A stretch of DNA of 64,000 nucleotides from Laccaria trichodermophora (lineage: Eukaryota; Basidiomycota; Agaricomycetes; Agaricales; Hydnangiaceae), in assembly GCA_018417955.1 (NCBI GenBank), contig JACTVC010000004.1, positions 2,604,001-2,668,000 on the forward strand. Reading direction: 5' to 3'. This document shows positions 47,031-58,010 of the stretch, piece after piece. The notes under the pieces are model-generated. The model was not told the origin of the DNA and did no database searches. It saw nothing but the letters and a program-made list of their open reading frames with translations. Every line of letters begins with the position of its first letter. The first letter of the stretch is position 1. A program made the translations under genes and the position numbers.

Positions 47031-47369
47031 TATTTATAATATAATAACAACAACAAATATTGGAATTCATTGGAATCTGTCGGAATCTGTTGGAATTTGA
47101 CTGGAATATATTAAATGTACTTTCCATTGGAATTCCATGGAATCTGGTTGGAATTCCAATGGATTCCGATGGAAACTGTTCTGGGAGGCTCCCAGATTCC
47201 AACCATTTCCACTGGATTCTGTCGGATTCCATCGGAATTTCCATGGAATTGGAAACCAGAATGGCTGAGGCTCCAGCCAACTGGTTTCCATTGGAATTCC
47301 ATGGAATTCCGACATTCCACTTGGAATCCGCCAGAACTCATGGGGGATGGTAAAGACCTCCTCCATCCT

Positions 47370-49640
47370 GACAATTTATATCTACTTCATTCAGTGACAC
47401 TCCCATGTCCTGCTGGCGTATTCTGCCCATGTCAGTTGTTCCTGCCTTTACATGACTCAGAGACGCAATCGAGTAACCTATATCTGCTGCCCAACACCCA
47501 CTGCTCGAGGGAGGGCGAGCCCTGGGGCCTGAAGCTTTGAAGGCCTGAAGATTATTTTTTGGATTCGTATGGTACGTCGATGGTGTATCGCCTTCCAAGC
47601 GCTAGTTTCCTGACAATCCATTCGTCAGTGTCATGCCATCCCCTTTGGCTCTATTCACGCACATCAGGGAGACGTTCAGGTCCCTACGACAATGTGCTGA
47701 GAACAACTTGTAGCATGAGTTTTTGATGAGGCACAGAGGAGAAGGTAGTTGCACCGCAGAGGGGTCAACACGATGTTGTATGAGTGCCATTACCTCAACA
47801 ACCATGCCCCTACTAAGACACTTGTACTTCCAGAAACGACGCCGAGGGCGGTTCACTAGCCCATTGAAACTCCAGCCTGCCCATGCTCTGCGTTAACGCT
47901 GTCCATTGATCAACAGATGTCCCACGTTCAACATACATTGTAGCCCGACACAGCGCCGCCAACTGAACAAAACAACATCCAACATATTCAAATTTTTTGT
48001 GATCTTCTAAACCTCTCGAGCCGTCTATTCAACATCAGCAAAAGTTCAAGTTCCATGTCAGGCCTAGTATATATTGTATGGCTTTACTAACCTAGTGTCT
48101 CCCTTGTGTGGCTTTAAATGGAATTTAACAGGCTAGGCATCCCTAGGATGGGCCGTGAAAACCTAGTAAAGCCTAGTATGGAAAGCAGAAGGCTCGTACA
48201 ACCTAGAATAGTATCTAAGAGGGTATTATCATTCATTTATGTCAGTTGGTAGCCTATCACCAGCCTAGCATAGCCTAGCATGCCTGTACGAGGATAGGAT
48301 CTGGCTACTTTGGTTGACCAATATTTTGTTTTCGTTGTCAAATGACCGCAATTCTTACTTGTACTTGTATTCATAGCTCATCTGAATATGGCGCGACTTT
48401 CAACGTCGACATTGTATTTTATAACTCTAGTGAAGATCTGAATGGGGTCGATAAGAGATAACCAAGTGGGTTCTCGTCCACTCAACAGCTTCTTTGCCAA
48501 AGGGAACAACGCCCTAACCCCCACGCGCGCAAAGCTAGAAGCTCAACACACGCGGGCCGTACGCCTTGAATGACACCCACCACCCCTTCCACTTGGCACG
48601 ATAAAGGTCTGGCGTGAAGAGGAGGTTTTGATGATGACTTGATGGGTGTTTATGCCTGACATTATGGTGTATTTGAGGTGGTGGTCAAATTGGCAGTAGG
48701 TGGCGTGGATAAGAGGAGGCCGAATTCGTTTCCAATGCGCCGTTCGTCATATCTTGCGCTGCTTCGTTGTGGGGGTCTAGGTTATGGAGAGGGATGAGAA
48801 GGGGAGGAAGGACGATCAAGGCTGAAATTCTGCACCGAGAGGGAATCGGAAAACACATCATGAAATGGGGGACGTGTTTGAGTCTTGAGATAGGTCTTGA
48901 GGCATTACGAGAGGTGTAAAATTAGGAAATATACAACCGTTTACTCAACGACTGTGCGGATTCAACCGTAAATCGCTACCAAAAGATTAACTCACCTTGA
49001 ACCCATATTTCGCTCTCTCCTCGCAGAACTTGACAATCTACTTGAACACCGCATCGGGCGTAAGCAGGGAGTGGTCAAATCAATCGGACTGTGGTTGTAT
49101 GGGTTGTATGAGTTGGTCCAGAGGGTGACGAGGAGAGGAACGACAAACTACGCAATGAATTCAACCGTTCCTGCGCCAAAGGGGATCTGACCACACAACA
49201 TGGGATGGGCTGAGTGTTTAGGTCGAAGGTGGTGAAGCGAGGCATCCTGCGCCCAGTTTGATATGAATCTTGTTGAAGCAACAGCTGTGCAAGTTTGAAG
49301 CGTTCAGTTGGAAGTCACGACAACATCTCTGGGATTTGCTTCAACATCGCGTTGGGCTTGAGCAGGAGGCGGGTGAGGTGAGCTTACCGTGTCCTCCTCG
49401 CGTCTTTCTCGCCGAGTCGTTGTAGTTTCAAGTTGTTGTTCCTTCGTTGTCCTGTGTCTCAGCGAGGTGGGTTGTGACGAACATTGGACAGGGGGTACAG
49501 TGGTGTCGGACTTTGGCGAGTTGGACTTTGATCTAATTAATCACATGACACTAATCACGCGTTTCACTGGAACTTTGCTCTCTGTTCTTGACCACCACCA
49601 CCTCCCCGCTTCCCCGCTCCTTACTCTCTCCTTCCCTCCC
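47370..49640. other. No intact gene; CCTAG-rich repeats and a decayed exon copy
   Basis: Positions 47570-47690 resemble 50060-50180 (CAATCCATTCGTCAG / CAATGCATTCGTTAG, then TCCCCT..ATTCACGCAC), apparently a decayed copy of the intron-exon border there. Positions 48055-48300 carry many CCTAGTATGG and AGCCTAGCAT words, also seen at 50860-50890. Positions 48300-49640 show no identifiable gene. Confidence 0.5.
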
Positions 49641-50610
49641 GGCGACGACAACGACGATGGCTCGACACTACAACTCCTGGTTGTGCTGTACCCCGCTCAG
49701 CGACACCGCATTGAGCTTGAGCGACTCGCTTGTATTGTATGGCGTTGAGAAGGAGACATCATGGGCGCAGAGTCTCTGAGCGAGTGAGTGATTATCTGAG
49801 CATATATGCTACTTATCTTACAGATTTGACTTTCCAACGCAGGTATTCAATCGACTACCAGCTACGCCGATGCTTTGCTCCAGGTTCTCTTGCCAAGTAA
49901 GTGTTTTTCGTCGCATACATGCGCATATATGTGATGTATCTTCCAATTCTGACAGCGCTTGAATGCTTGGTGTCTTCCCCGATGCCCAGGCCGATGACGG
50001 CGCGGATTATTGGTCAGTACCGTCAAAACGATGTCATATCGCTTGGGAGACTGTGGATTTGCAAGGTACGTACACACTTTACGACTCTCTAGGTAGTAGT
50101 TTGCTAACAATGCATTCGTTAGCACTGTATCGTCCCCTCGTACCGAATTCACGCACGCAGGGGATATGCCCTCCCAGTCCTCGCCACCCTCCGCGCCATA
50201 GCAGTCAAAGTCGCCTTGGTGATATGCAAGCCCCTCGCAGCCGCAGCCATCACCGCAACTCTTCGCACGCCAATACCACCGATGGTGAGCAGCTTCTCCT
50301 CTCGTCAACACCAGTTGAGAAGGTATGCTGGGCGTCATCGTCATGATCATCCTGATTGTCTCCTCAAGACGCATATACTGGTGGTTTCCAAGGTAAGCGG
50401 CTACATCGCAGGAGTGGCCTTAATCATCCAAGAGAGCGACGTGAGGAGCAAAGGGTTCCAACTGGTGATGACGACGGCTCACCTCGCATGCCTCTGTCGT
50501 CTAAGCAGAAGAGACGAGCAGCACGACATCGAAGAGAACGAGAACTGCCAACATTTACTCAAGGTTTTTCATTCGCTTTTCTTCGACTCTACACTGGCTC
50601 ATTGATCAAT
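49640..50610 (+). other. Uncertain split coding region
   Basis: Plausible splice sites occur at 49896 (GTAAGT), 49955 (CTGACAG), 50066 (GTACGT) and 50121 (TTCGTTAG). They can join TARIIGQYRQNDVISLG..LWICK to VPSYRIHARRGYALPVLATL, then a long Ala-rich stretch. Two other frames stay open across the same exons, so the model cannot be fixed by eye and no family is recognised. It may be a gene fragment. Confidence 0.25.
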
Positions 50611-50619
50611 CTTTCAGAC

Positions 50620-51479
50620 TACCGTTTTTTCTCTTTGCACGTCACCCACTTGCTCACGGTCTTCCACATGTACGTATCGCTTTCTTTTTTTTTTCTCCAT
50701 CCTTCCAATCTTTTCTCTTGCTGCCTGCCGTTCTTGTATCGTTTTTAGACTTTGTATTAGATACTACAAGAAATACATGTTTTATTTTGTCCGTATTTCA
50801 TATGAAATGATCAGAATCTTGAATAAAAATTCAAAATCTAGCTAAGATTGTATGGAAAGGGTCACCTAGTATGGCCTAGTATGGCCTTGCATAGTGTACA
50901 GAATATCTCAGACAGCCATCCAAGAAACTGGTACCATGCAAGCCCTATCACCAGGGATGTAAGCCGAGGTTCCAACCTTGGCCATGGAAGGGGGGCTAAC
51001 CTTTCATGGCCTATTGGCGCCTCTCATGGCCATTTATGGCCTTACGTGGAACCCGAACTTTTGCTGATGAATCTCCAAACCTTCGCTCTAAGTGAACGAA
51101 TGCCTTTGTCTTACCCTTTGAAATTCAACTTTCTGATTGCATATTGAAGAGACGTTTATGTATGCTCTTACTTCGCCTCCAATTTCTCGATGACAAGCTA
51201 ACGGGTTGTGTTTCATAGGCTTGATGACATGGCAGTCGGGCCTGTTCTCCAAAGCATCAGGATCATACTTGCGAGAACACCGTCCGACGCCTGCTGGAGG
51301 TGATGAGCCAACATCGATGTGAGAGGTACTTGTAGCAGGTCGTTCGTTGTGATTCCTCGTCAGAGTAACCAAGCTTTTAGTGGCGACGGACAGCAAAACA
51401 TACAGTGCACAGAGGAACAACATGCGCAAAGGTTGCATGTAGTATCTGGAAAAAGTTATATACTACTCCCCCTCTAAAT
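50620..51479. other. Repeat-like, no recognisable gene
   Basis: Positions 50855-51060 hold CACCTAGTATGGCC, CATGGCC and TTATGGCC words related to 48055-48300. The minus frame 51088-51438 has no motif. Confidence 0.45.
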
Positions 51480-52520
51480 TGATACCTGCTGGTGGGTATC
51501 AGGGTGATGGTGTGCCGTTGATATTCCATCTCTTGTTGTTTATATGTACCACTAATTTGTCATGCAGAATATTGTACATATGTACCATAACATTCAAATT
51601 TAGTATGGATGAGTATTCCAAATACCAAGTCATGGTACACATGCACCATGATGTTGGATTCTTAAGTTAGCTGAATAAAAGCATCATGAATTAATTTTTA
51701 CGGTACATGTGTACTAGGTGGTCCAGCATTTAAGTTTATAGTGCATGTATACAGTGAAAGGAGAAAGAAATAGTCCTGGTACAGATGTACTGGAAATTTT
51801 TAAATATATATTCTATAGTGCATGTACACAGTGAAAGGAGAAAGAAATAGTCCTGGTACAGATGTACTGGAAAATTTTACATCTATATTCATGGTATATT
51901 TGTACAGAAAAAGGGAGATTTACAGTGTATGGTACACCTGAACCATGGAAACGAAATTTGAAGCACATGATGCAACCATGGTAGAAAAACTCCTGATGTA
52001 GTACATTTGTACAGAGAGAATAAAGTTTGCCAGATATAGTACATCTGTACCACAACATCCAAAATTTCTGATTATAATACATCTGAAGGATGTTGTTCAT
52101 CTGTACCAAAATATTTACAAATTCTGGTTGTGGTATGTCTGTGCAACAGACATATGATTTGGATGGTATGGTATACCTGTACCAAAATATTCAGAAGCCT
52201 TGACAATGGTATGTCTGTACTATGGAAAGAAATTTGAAGTTCATGGTACATTCATACCAAAATATTCATAACTTCTTTATATGGTATGTCTGTACAGCCA
52301 CATGGTAAATCAGCACTAAAATATTTACGGTCATGGTATGTCTGTACAGCAAAAATAAAATTTTCAATGCATGGTGCATCTGTACCAAAATATTCAAAAT
52401 TCTTAATCACGGTACATCTGCACTATGGTGACAAAATTTGAAGTGGATAGTACATCTATACAGCAAAAATGACATTTGAAAGACATGGTACATTGGTACC
52501 ACAATATACCCGATACGTTA
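51480..52520. repeat. GTACATCTGTACC array
   Basis: About 25 copies of the palindromic word GGTACATCTGTACC or variants, separated by 20-35 bases such as AAAATATTCAAAATTC or AAAGAAATTTGAAG. Every second unit is inverted-like because the word is self-complementary. The same array, in the same orientation, resumes at 63731. Confidence 0.85.
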
Positions 52521-53229
52521 GTAGAGGGTTCTTACACCCTCGGGTTCACTCAAAGAAAATATTTTCAAAGCTGTACTTGTTTGTTGTTCTCGTGACCCAT
52601 TTCGGCCCTTCCCGTCGTCGTTTGTTATTTTTAGCACTTTTGAGGATCTTTTGCAGTTGTTTGTCGGTCGGCTCTGCCCGCCTCTCCTCTTTCCGTCTGG
52701 GTGTTTATTTTTGGCAGCTTTTGAGGATGTTTTGTAACTGTTTGTTCAAGTGACTGCTTCTTCAGACTTAAGTACAACTGGGGAAATCTCTTGTTGAGAT
52801 TTGATTATACAATTGTTTTTGTAACTGCGAGTTGACCTGCGAGGATAACTTAGTACAAGGACTGCGTCCAAGACTTGGGGTCTGGTGACTAGCGACAAAC
52901 AATGAAAAATGTTGTACCACCCAAATATGTTACATAGCTTTACGAACGATGTTTCGATGGCTAAGAAAATTGGGTATCGGGTTTTGCGCCCGAAGGCGCG
53001 CTATGTGGTTATTCAAAATATCTTGTCAAGGTACATTTGTACTGTGAAAACAAGAATTGGAGTGTTCAAGTTCTCCACGCCACTACATAGATCAAGAATG
53101 TGGCATGGAAAAATTGGTGTGATGTCACAATGTTCGGCGTTCGCATTCTAGCGATTGCTCATTTTGCAAGAGTTGCGCGTTGAACGGGGTAGTTAATATG
53201 TAGCTGAATTATTGTACTGACTACCTGAT
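52521..53229. other. Spacer with an isolated GTACAT unit
   Basis: TTCTTACACCCTCGGGTTCAC (52530-52550) and C/T-rich DNA with twin TTTTGAGGATCTTTTG / TTTTGAGGATGTTTTG words (52640 and 52725). A single array-like unit GGTACATTTGTACTGTG stands at 53030-53046. No gene is recognised. Confidence 0.45.
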
Positions 53230-55708
53230 CTACCCAGATTTACCTGAACTCTCTGAGGTCAACTGAAAGCCTGGTATCTCAACACCCTGAGATCGGAGCA
53301 TCGTTACCTTCCGCATAACCTGCAGCGTATGTAGGTGATTCTCGTAGCCTTCTTCACCCCACCGAATGGCAAACAGGTCGTCAAGGGTCAGCGAGCTAAC
53401 CTCCTGATATGCTGCAGCAAAAAATGCACGGAGGCGGGGGGGGATTGTGTCGGTTTTCAAATTCTCACGGAACGTCACGAGGTTTCGGCGCGATGATCCG
53501 ATTGACCACGTCTTCCACCAGAACAGCTCAAACAGCGCCAAATCCTCGCTGCATCCACAATCGATGTGTCCCTCCTCCGAGTCCCCTGTTTTCGCTCTCC
53601 CTTTGTAATTCTTACTATAGCCGACGCCTTCAATCTGAAATGGACCATCGACCTTAGCGAAGTCGCGTTTTGTACGATACCGCCCGTGGTGACGACAAAT
53701 AATGAAGTCGCGCTCAAGAATGTGCCGGCTGAGGGAACGAGAGGTAGTTCCAGCTTCAGGAGCTAGTTCTGGGACCTCACGGATCATCCGTCGCATAGTG
53801 GGGTCGATCCGTTCCCCCTTCACGAGAAAAAGGTTGATTGCCTTCTTGCAGGCAACTAACGATGAACGATCAGTAGGCGAATCTCAAAGGTATGTATTCT
53901 CATACCTTGCATCTCCTCTTGTTGTGTCTCATTCATGTCCAACCAGTCTTCTCGAAATTTTTCTGGCGCGGGCGTCTTCTTATCGGAAAATCCGGCCTCC
54001 ATCTTCGGCTTTATATCTTCACCATCCTCAAAGTCATCGTCCTCCTGCCGCTTCCGACCACTCTGAAACATTGCGACTGCCTCTGCATCAGTTTTCATGA
54101 GCTCATCCTCTATATAGTGGAGGAGCGTCTTCCACTTCGCGACATCCGATATTTCTGAACCTCGAGCCGTCATACGATTCCGGCAAATGTGGAGCGCTTC
54201 AACTAATGTCGATGAGCATAGCTCAGCATCCATGCGAGCTTTATAACCATGTAGCAGCTTCTCCCCTTTCTCAATTGCGGTATGTGCCGTGTTCCTCACA
54301 TCCGCCGTGATCTCAAGGAACTTGTTGACGAACCACCGCTCGTAGTGTTGTGGGACACCTTCGCCCTTTGCAACTCCAGTGAAGTATGCGTCGTGATGTC
54401 TCAGATTGGCCTTGTGCGTGGCCAAGGTCGATTCGTACCCATGAAGGATGGATTGATGCCTCTGGAAGACCCCACCAGGCTGAGAGGTAAGATTCTGCTC
54501 CGCTGATTCAACAAGCTCCTTAAATAACTGCTTCAGATCAACGTTCATGGGGGGCTCTCTCTCCACTGGATGCATGTTCACGTCGATATCATGGCTTTCG
54601 GCCTCAGAGGTTGTAAGAGTCTGGGTTCGAGGGAAAGTGTGTGCTGCTGTATCGAGGAGCGATCTAGAAGGGGGTGCACATGTAGAGAGAGAACCGGATA
54701 GATTAGCGCCTGCACCATCGGTGGGAGGTATGCCATGGACAGAGTTAGGACTACTGTGGGCTTCAGGGATAAGAGGATCGTCCGAAGTCGCATTACAACT
54801 GGGATTAAGAGGAGTGGCAGGGAGTGAAGGAATCTCCGCAGGGCTACGAGCATCCACGCTCATGGGAAAGTGGATGGAACTCTTGAAAATTGCAGCCGTA
54901 GAACCTATCACGGATGAAACTTCCTCCTCCGCGTGAGCGGGGATAGATGGTACACCGCCTAATGAAATCGCTGCAGGGCTTTTACCATCCACGCTCATGG
55001 GAGAATGGATGGGATTCTCGAAGATGGCAGCTGTAGAAGCTTTGGCGGATGAAACTATATCGCCTAAAGGAATCGCCGCTGCACTTTTACCATCCATGCT
55101 GATACGGTGCGTAAGATTTGTAGAATTGGGAGAAGGGACGGAACTCTCAAAAGTTGCAGCTATAGAGCCCTTCGGGGATGAAATTTCTGTGGGAATAGGT
55201 ATTGCCGCGGCGCTTTCAGCATCTACGCTCATAGGAACAGATATACTGCACGTAGGATTGGCAGAATCGGGAGAGTGGATGGAACTCTCAAGAATGGCAG
55301 CCGTAAAACTCGTCTTGGACGAAGTTCCCTCTTCTGCGTGAGGTGGTATATCGCCTAATGCCTTCGACAATAAAACTTCTTTCTCCTTCAACAAATCTAG
55401 ACGTTCTTCATGAAGTTGCCTAGCACAAGATAGACGATCCTCTGCATCCTGGAGAGCGGCTGGAAGATGGTGAATGCCATTGTACAAAAAGAGATATGTT
55501 GACTGACTTTTTGTTCCCCCCGCCCTTCTTCTTCTCTTCAACTCGCGAATTTTGGTGAGATGCTCTTTGGCAGACTCAACGGCAGCAGCAGCTTCAGCTT
55601 CAGCTTCTTTGGCAGCGTTTACTATGAAATGAAATAGTGAGTCTTTGCGAATATATTCTGAGCCATTCACGAACCGTCATCCTGCAATGCCTGAGTATCT
55701 TTGTCCAT
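53230..55708 (-). CDS. Unrecognised 791-residue protein, coiled-coil N-terminus, 3 exons
   Basis: Minus-strand exons are 55675-55708, 53906-55621 and 53230-53855, with 53- and 50-base GT..AG introns. The total is 2376 bases in one frame, ending in a stop. Residues 12-100 are Ala/Glu/Lys-rich and helical (KEAEAEAAAAVESAKEH), with a basic patch KRRRRAGG. Residues about 110-330 are Ser/Pro/Ala-rich repeats of roughly 45-60 residues (IHSPMSVD..A.IP). The C-terminal 300 residues look globular, with HHGRYRTKRDFAKVDGPFQ, CGCSEDLALFELFWWKTW and LRAFFAAAYQEVSSL. I do not recognise the family. Its place near the KDZ gene and the divergent arrangement suggest a component of the same block. It has no internal stops. 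Confidence 0.8.
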
Positions 55709-56044
55709 AGTCGACTGCTTGTCTTGAAAAATTTAGGACGATTCTGGGCTTGAAGACATCCAACAAAAATTCCCTCTTGATACGCCCACCATTTCTTGGG
55801 GGCCAGAGATCTCGTTCCTTGATTCCGGTCAGTATAGGAAACCCACCCTTGAATGAATTTATCCAGATGAAGAAAAATTGAGGGGCTACCCCTTGGATAA
55901 ACTGCGCATAACCAATCATGTGTTCGGCCGGAGAAAAAAAAAAAGTCGTCCTGGGCCTCAGAAAGGTACAATTCCAGCCGCTGAAAAATATTTCAGCATA
56001 TGCTTACACTTGCTTGCATCGAATATCCCCAAAAGATCGTACTC
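55709..56044. promoter_or_regulatory. Shared 336-bp divergent promoter region
   Basis: This lies between the start codons of the 791-residue gene (minus) and the 135-residue gene (plus). Short open frames in it have no features. The placement implies two promoters back to back; no motif is called. Confidence 0.35.
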
Positions 56045-56560
56045 ATGGTTACCACCATCGGTGGTTTGTACCATTGCCATCTTTTATTTCTGCTTCTAAC
56101 TTTCCCTTTCTCTAGCTACTCCATCTGAGTTCGACCTACATGCTCCACGTTCTGTCGATGAAAGGTGCATCAAGATTTTCTTTTACCCACCTCGGTCGGT
56201 GAGTACATTGCTAGTGGCAAATCTGTGCTGTTTCTATCCAAATACCCATAGCAGGGACCTTCATTTCCAGATGTGACGTTTGTTCGCCTTCCACCAGGGA
56301 ATCAATTTTCAATTCGTCAGATTGTCTCTTTGTCTCCACGTGTTTATGCTGGTGGCTGGTATGAGTGGCTTGCAGTAATATTGCCAACAGTCGGGTGGTG
56401 GGCACCCTTTGATGACTTAGGTTACGAGGTCATCGATGATCAGAATGTTATCGCAATTCGCGATGCGACCCCACCCAGTGAGAGGTCACTCATGAGCTAT
56501 ATGAATTTGGGCGAGGACGTGGTTACCAATGAGATATTTCAGTCGATTGTACGCGAGTAA
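56045..56560 (+). CDS. Unrecognised 135-residue protein, 3 exons
   Basis: Exons 56045-56060, 56116-56198 and 56252-56560 join in phase (408 bases with stop). Introns are 55 bases (GTGGTT..TAG) and 53 bases (GTGAGT..TAG); a second acceptor 3 bases on would drop one Gln. The protein begins MVTTIATPSEFDLHAPRS and contains VRLPPGNQFSIRQIV, a Trp-rich GGWYEWLAVILPTVGWW stretch and an acidic C-terminus. It is compact, without signal peptide or membrane helix. No family is recognised. It is divergent to the 791-residue gene. Confidence 0.7.
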
Positions 56561-56665
56561 TAATACCTTGTTTACTTAGTACCAACGCGATTTTAAAAAC
56601 CCTGCCTTGGTGCTTACAGGTGTGCTAGACAAGTGCTAAGCGCTAAGACACTCGAAGTTCTTCAG

Positions 56666-56753
56666 CTTAGTCACTGCCACATGGCGTCAATCAAAAAACG
56701 ACCATGCTCTGAAGCAGTCGACTTTTGATTGACGCCATGTGGCAGTGACTAAG
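56666..56753. repeat. Perfect 31-bp-arm hairpin
   Basis: Positions 56666-56696 (beginning CTTAGTCACTGCCACATGG) are the exact reverse complement of 56723-56753, around a 26-base loop. No target duplication is visible. It could be a tiny MITE, a foldback remnant or a structured transcript. Confidence 0.9.
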
Positions 56754-56946
56754 ATGATCTCATTGAATTCTATGACGTCAACATGGCTTTTCTCTGCCAT
56801 AACCTGGGGAAGTTTCGACGCCATTGCATCATACCGTCTCACTCCGATCGCCAGCTGGAAGTTCAAATATACATGATACCGACAAAGATGCCTCACGGAC
56901 TACGGCTCAAGCGCTCACACTCTTCACATTATGACTGTGAGGAGAC

Positions 56947-58010
56947 TGGGAAGACTACGTCAAGGGCGCTTACCATCCTGTCTTGATTGAAGACACCTTT
57001 TCAGAGGGCAGACACGTCGTTGGACGCAAGCCTGGATGGGGTCATTTCTCCGCCATGTGGCTTGCGAATGACACAAAGTGCGTATTTCGTTCTCATCAGA
57101 CCATGACGGCAATATCATAATCTAATCACTTGTCTTCTGTGTGTCTTGTTTAACTAGAATAGAACCGACACATAGCCCTTAAAGCCATCAAATCACCTCC
57201 ACAATACGCAGAAACAGCGCTAGATGAAATCAGACTACTGCAGAGAGTGCCAGAGACTCATTACACAGTCCACACCTCCCACGTCGTCAAAGCCTGACCC
57301 ACCCCCATTGCCATCGCACACCCCGGATATGCCTCGACGGCGTCAAATCCAGTGCCAGTGGGTCTTCGGTATGAGCAAGATCAACGGAGAGGAAGCGTCC
57401 CCAGAGAAAAGTGGCCTCTCCACGCTGAAACGATCTTACCGATCTCGCGCCGAAGGTGGGAAACGTCTCACTCAATACCAGGGCGGGGTCTTCTGTGGGA
57501 TGGGGTGTGACCATGATGCTCCCGGCCTCTCTCGAGTCCTCTCTCAGCAAATGCCTATGGTCACGTCCTCGTCCACGCGCCATTTTCCTGTACCAGGAAA
57601 AGCCTGGGTCGTGGAGACTGATTCTCTGGATGATGCTTTGGAGACGAATAACGGTGAAGACTCTTGGAATTGGTGCGATTTCCGCTCTTACTTTTTGGGT
57701 CATCTTTATCCGCTAACGTGTTTCTTCAGCTACCTGGATTGAGCACCACTTCACGGAGGATATTCCAACAAGGCAATCTTGCTGTCCTGAAGTCATCCTT
57801 GGTGCTGAATGGGGACCTATATTACTTCGTCATAGATTTTCGACTTGATCATAGCTGGGGATTGTCTATTTGATCACACCTTTGGCTCTACGATGACCAC
57901 ATCGCCCAAATTATGTAGCTCATGGGTAAGATAACCTCGCGATTTTCGGAAAGTACTCTTCCGACTTCCTTAATTGAAAGGCAAGTCCCCAAGTTCAACG
58001 TAGCTCACCG
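56947..58010 (+). pseudogene. Decayed SRPK-type protein kinase
   Basis: The N-lobe is readable at 56947-57295. WEDYVKGAYHPVLIEDTF leads to the Gly loop RKPGWGHFSAMWLA; then an intron (GTGCGT at about 57079 to AATAG at about 57163) and NRHIALKAIKSPPQ with the catalytic Lys, up to TSHVVKA and a stop. C-lobe sequence returns at 57732 (TWIEHHFTEDIPTRQSCC, PEVILGAEWGP) and ends with DHIAQIM near 57915. The catalytic-loop part between is unrecognisable and several stops and frameshifts occur. The order matches serine/arginine-protein kinases of fungi, which phosphorylate splicing factors. It is non-functional. Confidence 0.75.

Larger units (their letters stand above)
45638..47360 (+). mobile_element. 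TIR element B1 (satellite-carrying, non-autonomous)
   Basis: Left end AGTACTTTACCCTCCCCCA, right end GGTAAAGACCTC; the inner TIR continues as CATGAGTTC(C/T)GG. The flanks CTCCATTCC (45629-45637) and CTCCATCCT (47361-47369) agree at 7 of 9 positions, a plausible aged 9-bp duplication. Modules: TTCCGGTGGACTCC/GGAATTCC array (45650-45800), AT-rich spacer, polypurine array (45975-46262), GTCG array (46262-46860), tRNA-like segment (46945-47030), GGAATTCC array (47060-47345). Size 1723 bp. No transposase is encoded. The ends match B2, including their left/right asymmetry. Confidence 0.75.

Noticed and set aside
51480..52520. Regularly spaced palindromic repeats resembling a CRISPR array
   Set aside because: Spacers are repetitive, unit length varies, the DNA is eukaryotic and there are no cas genes.
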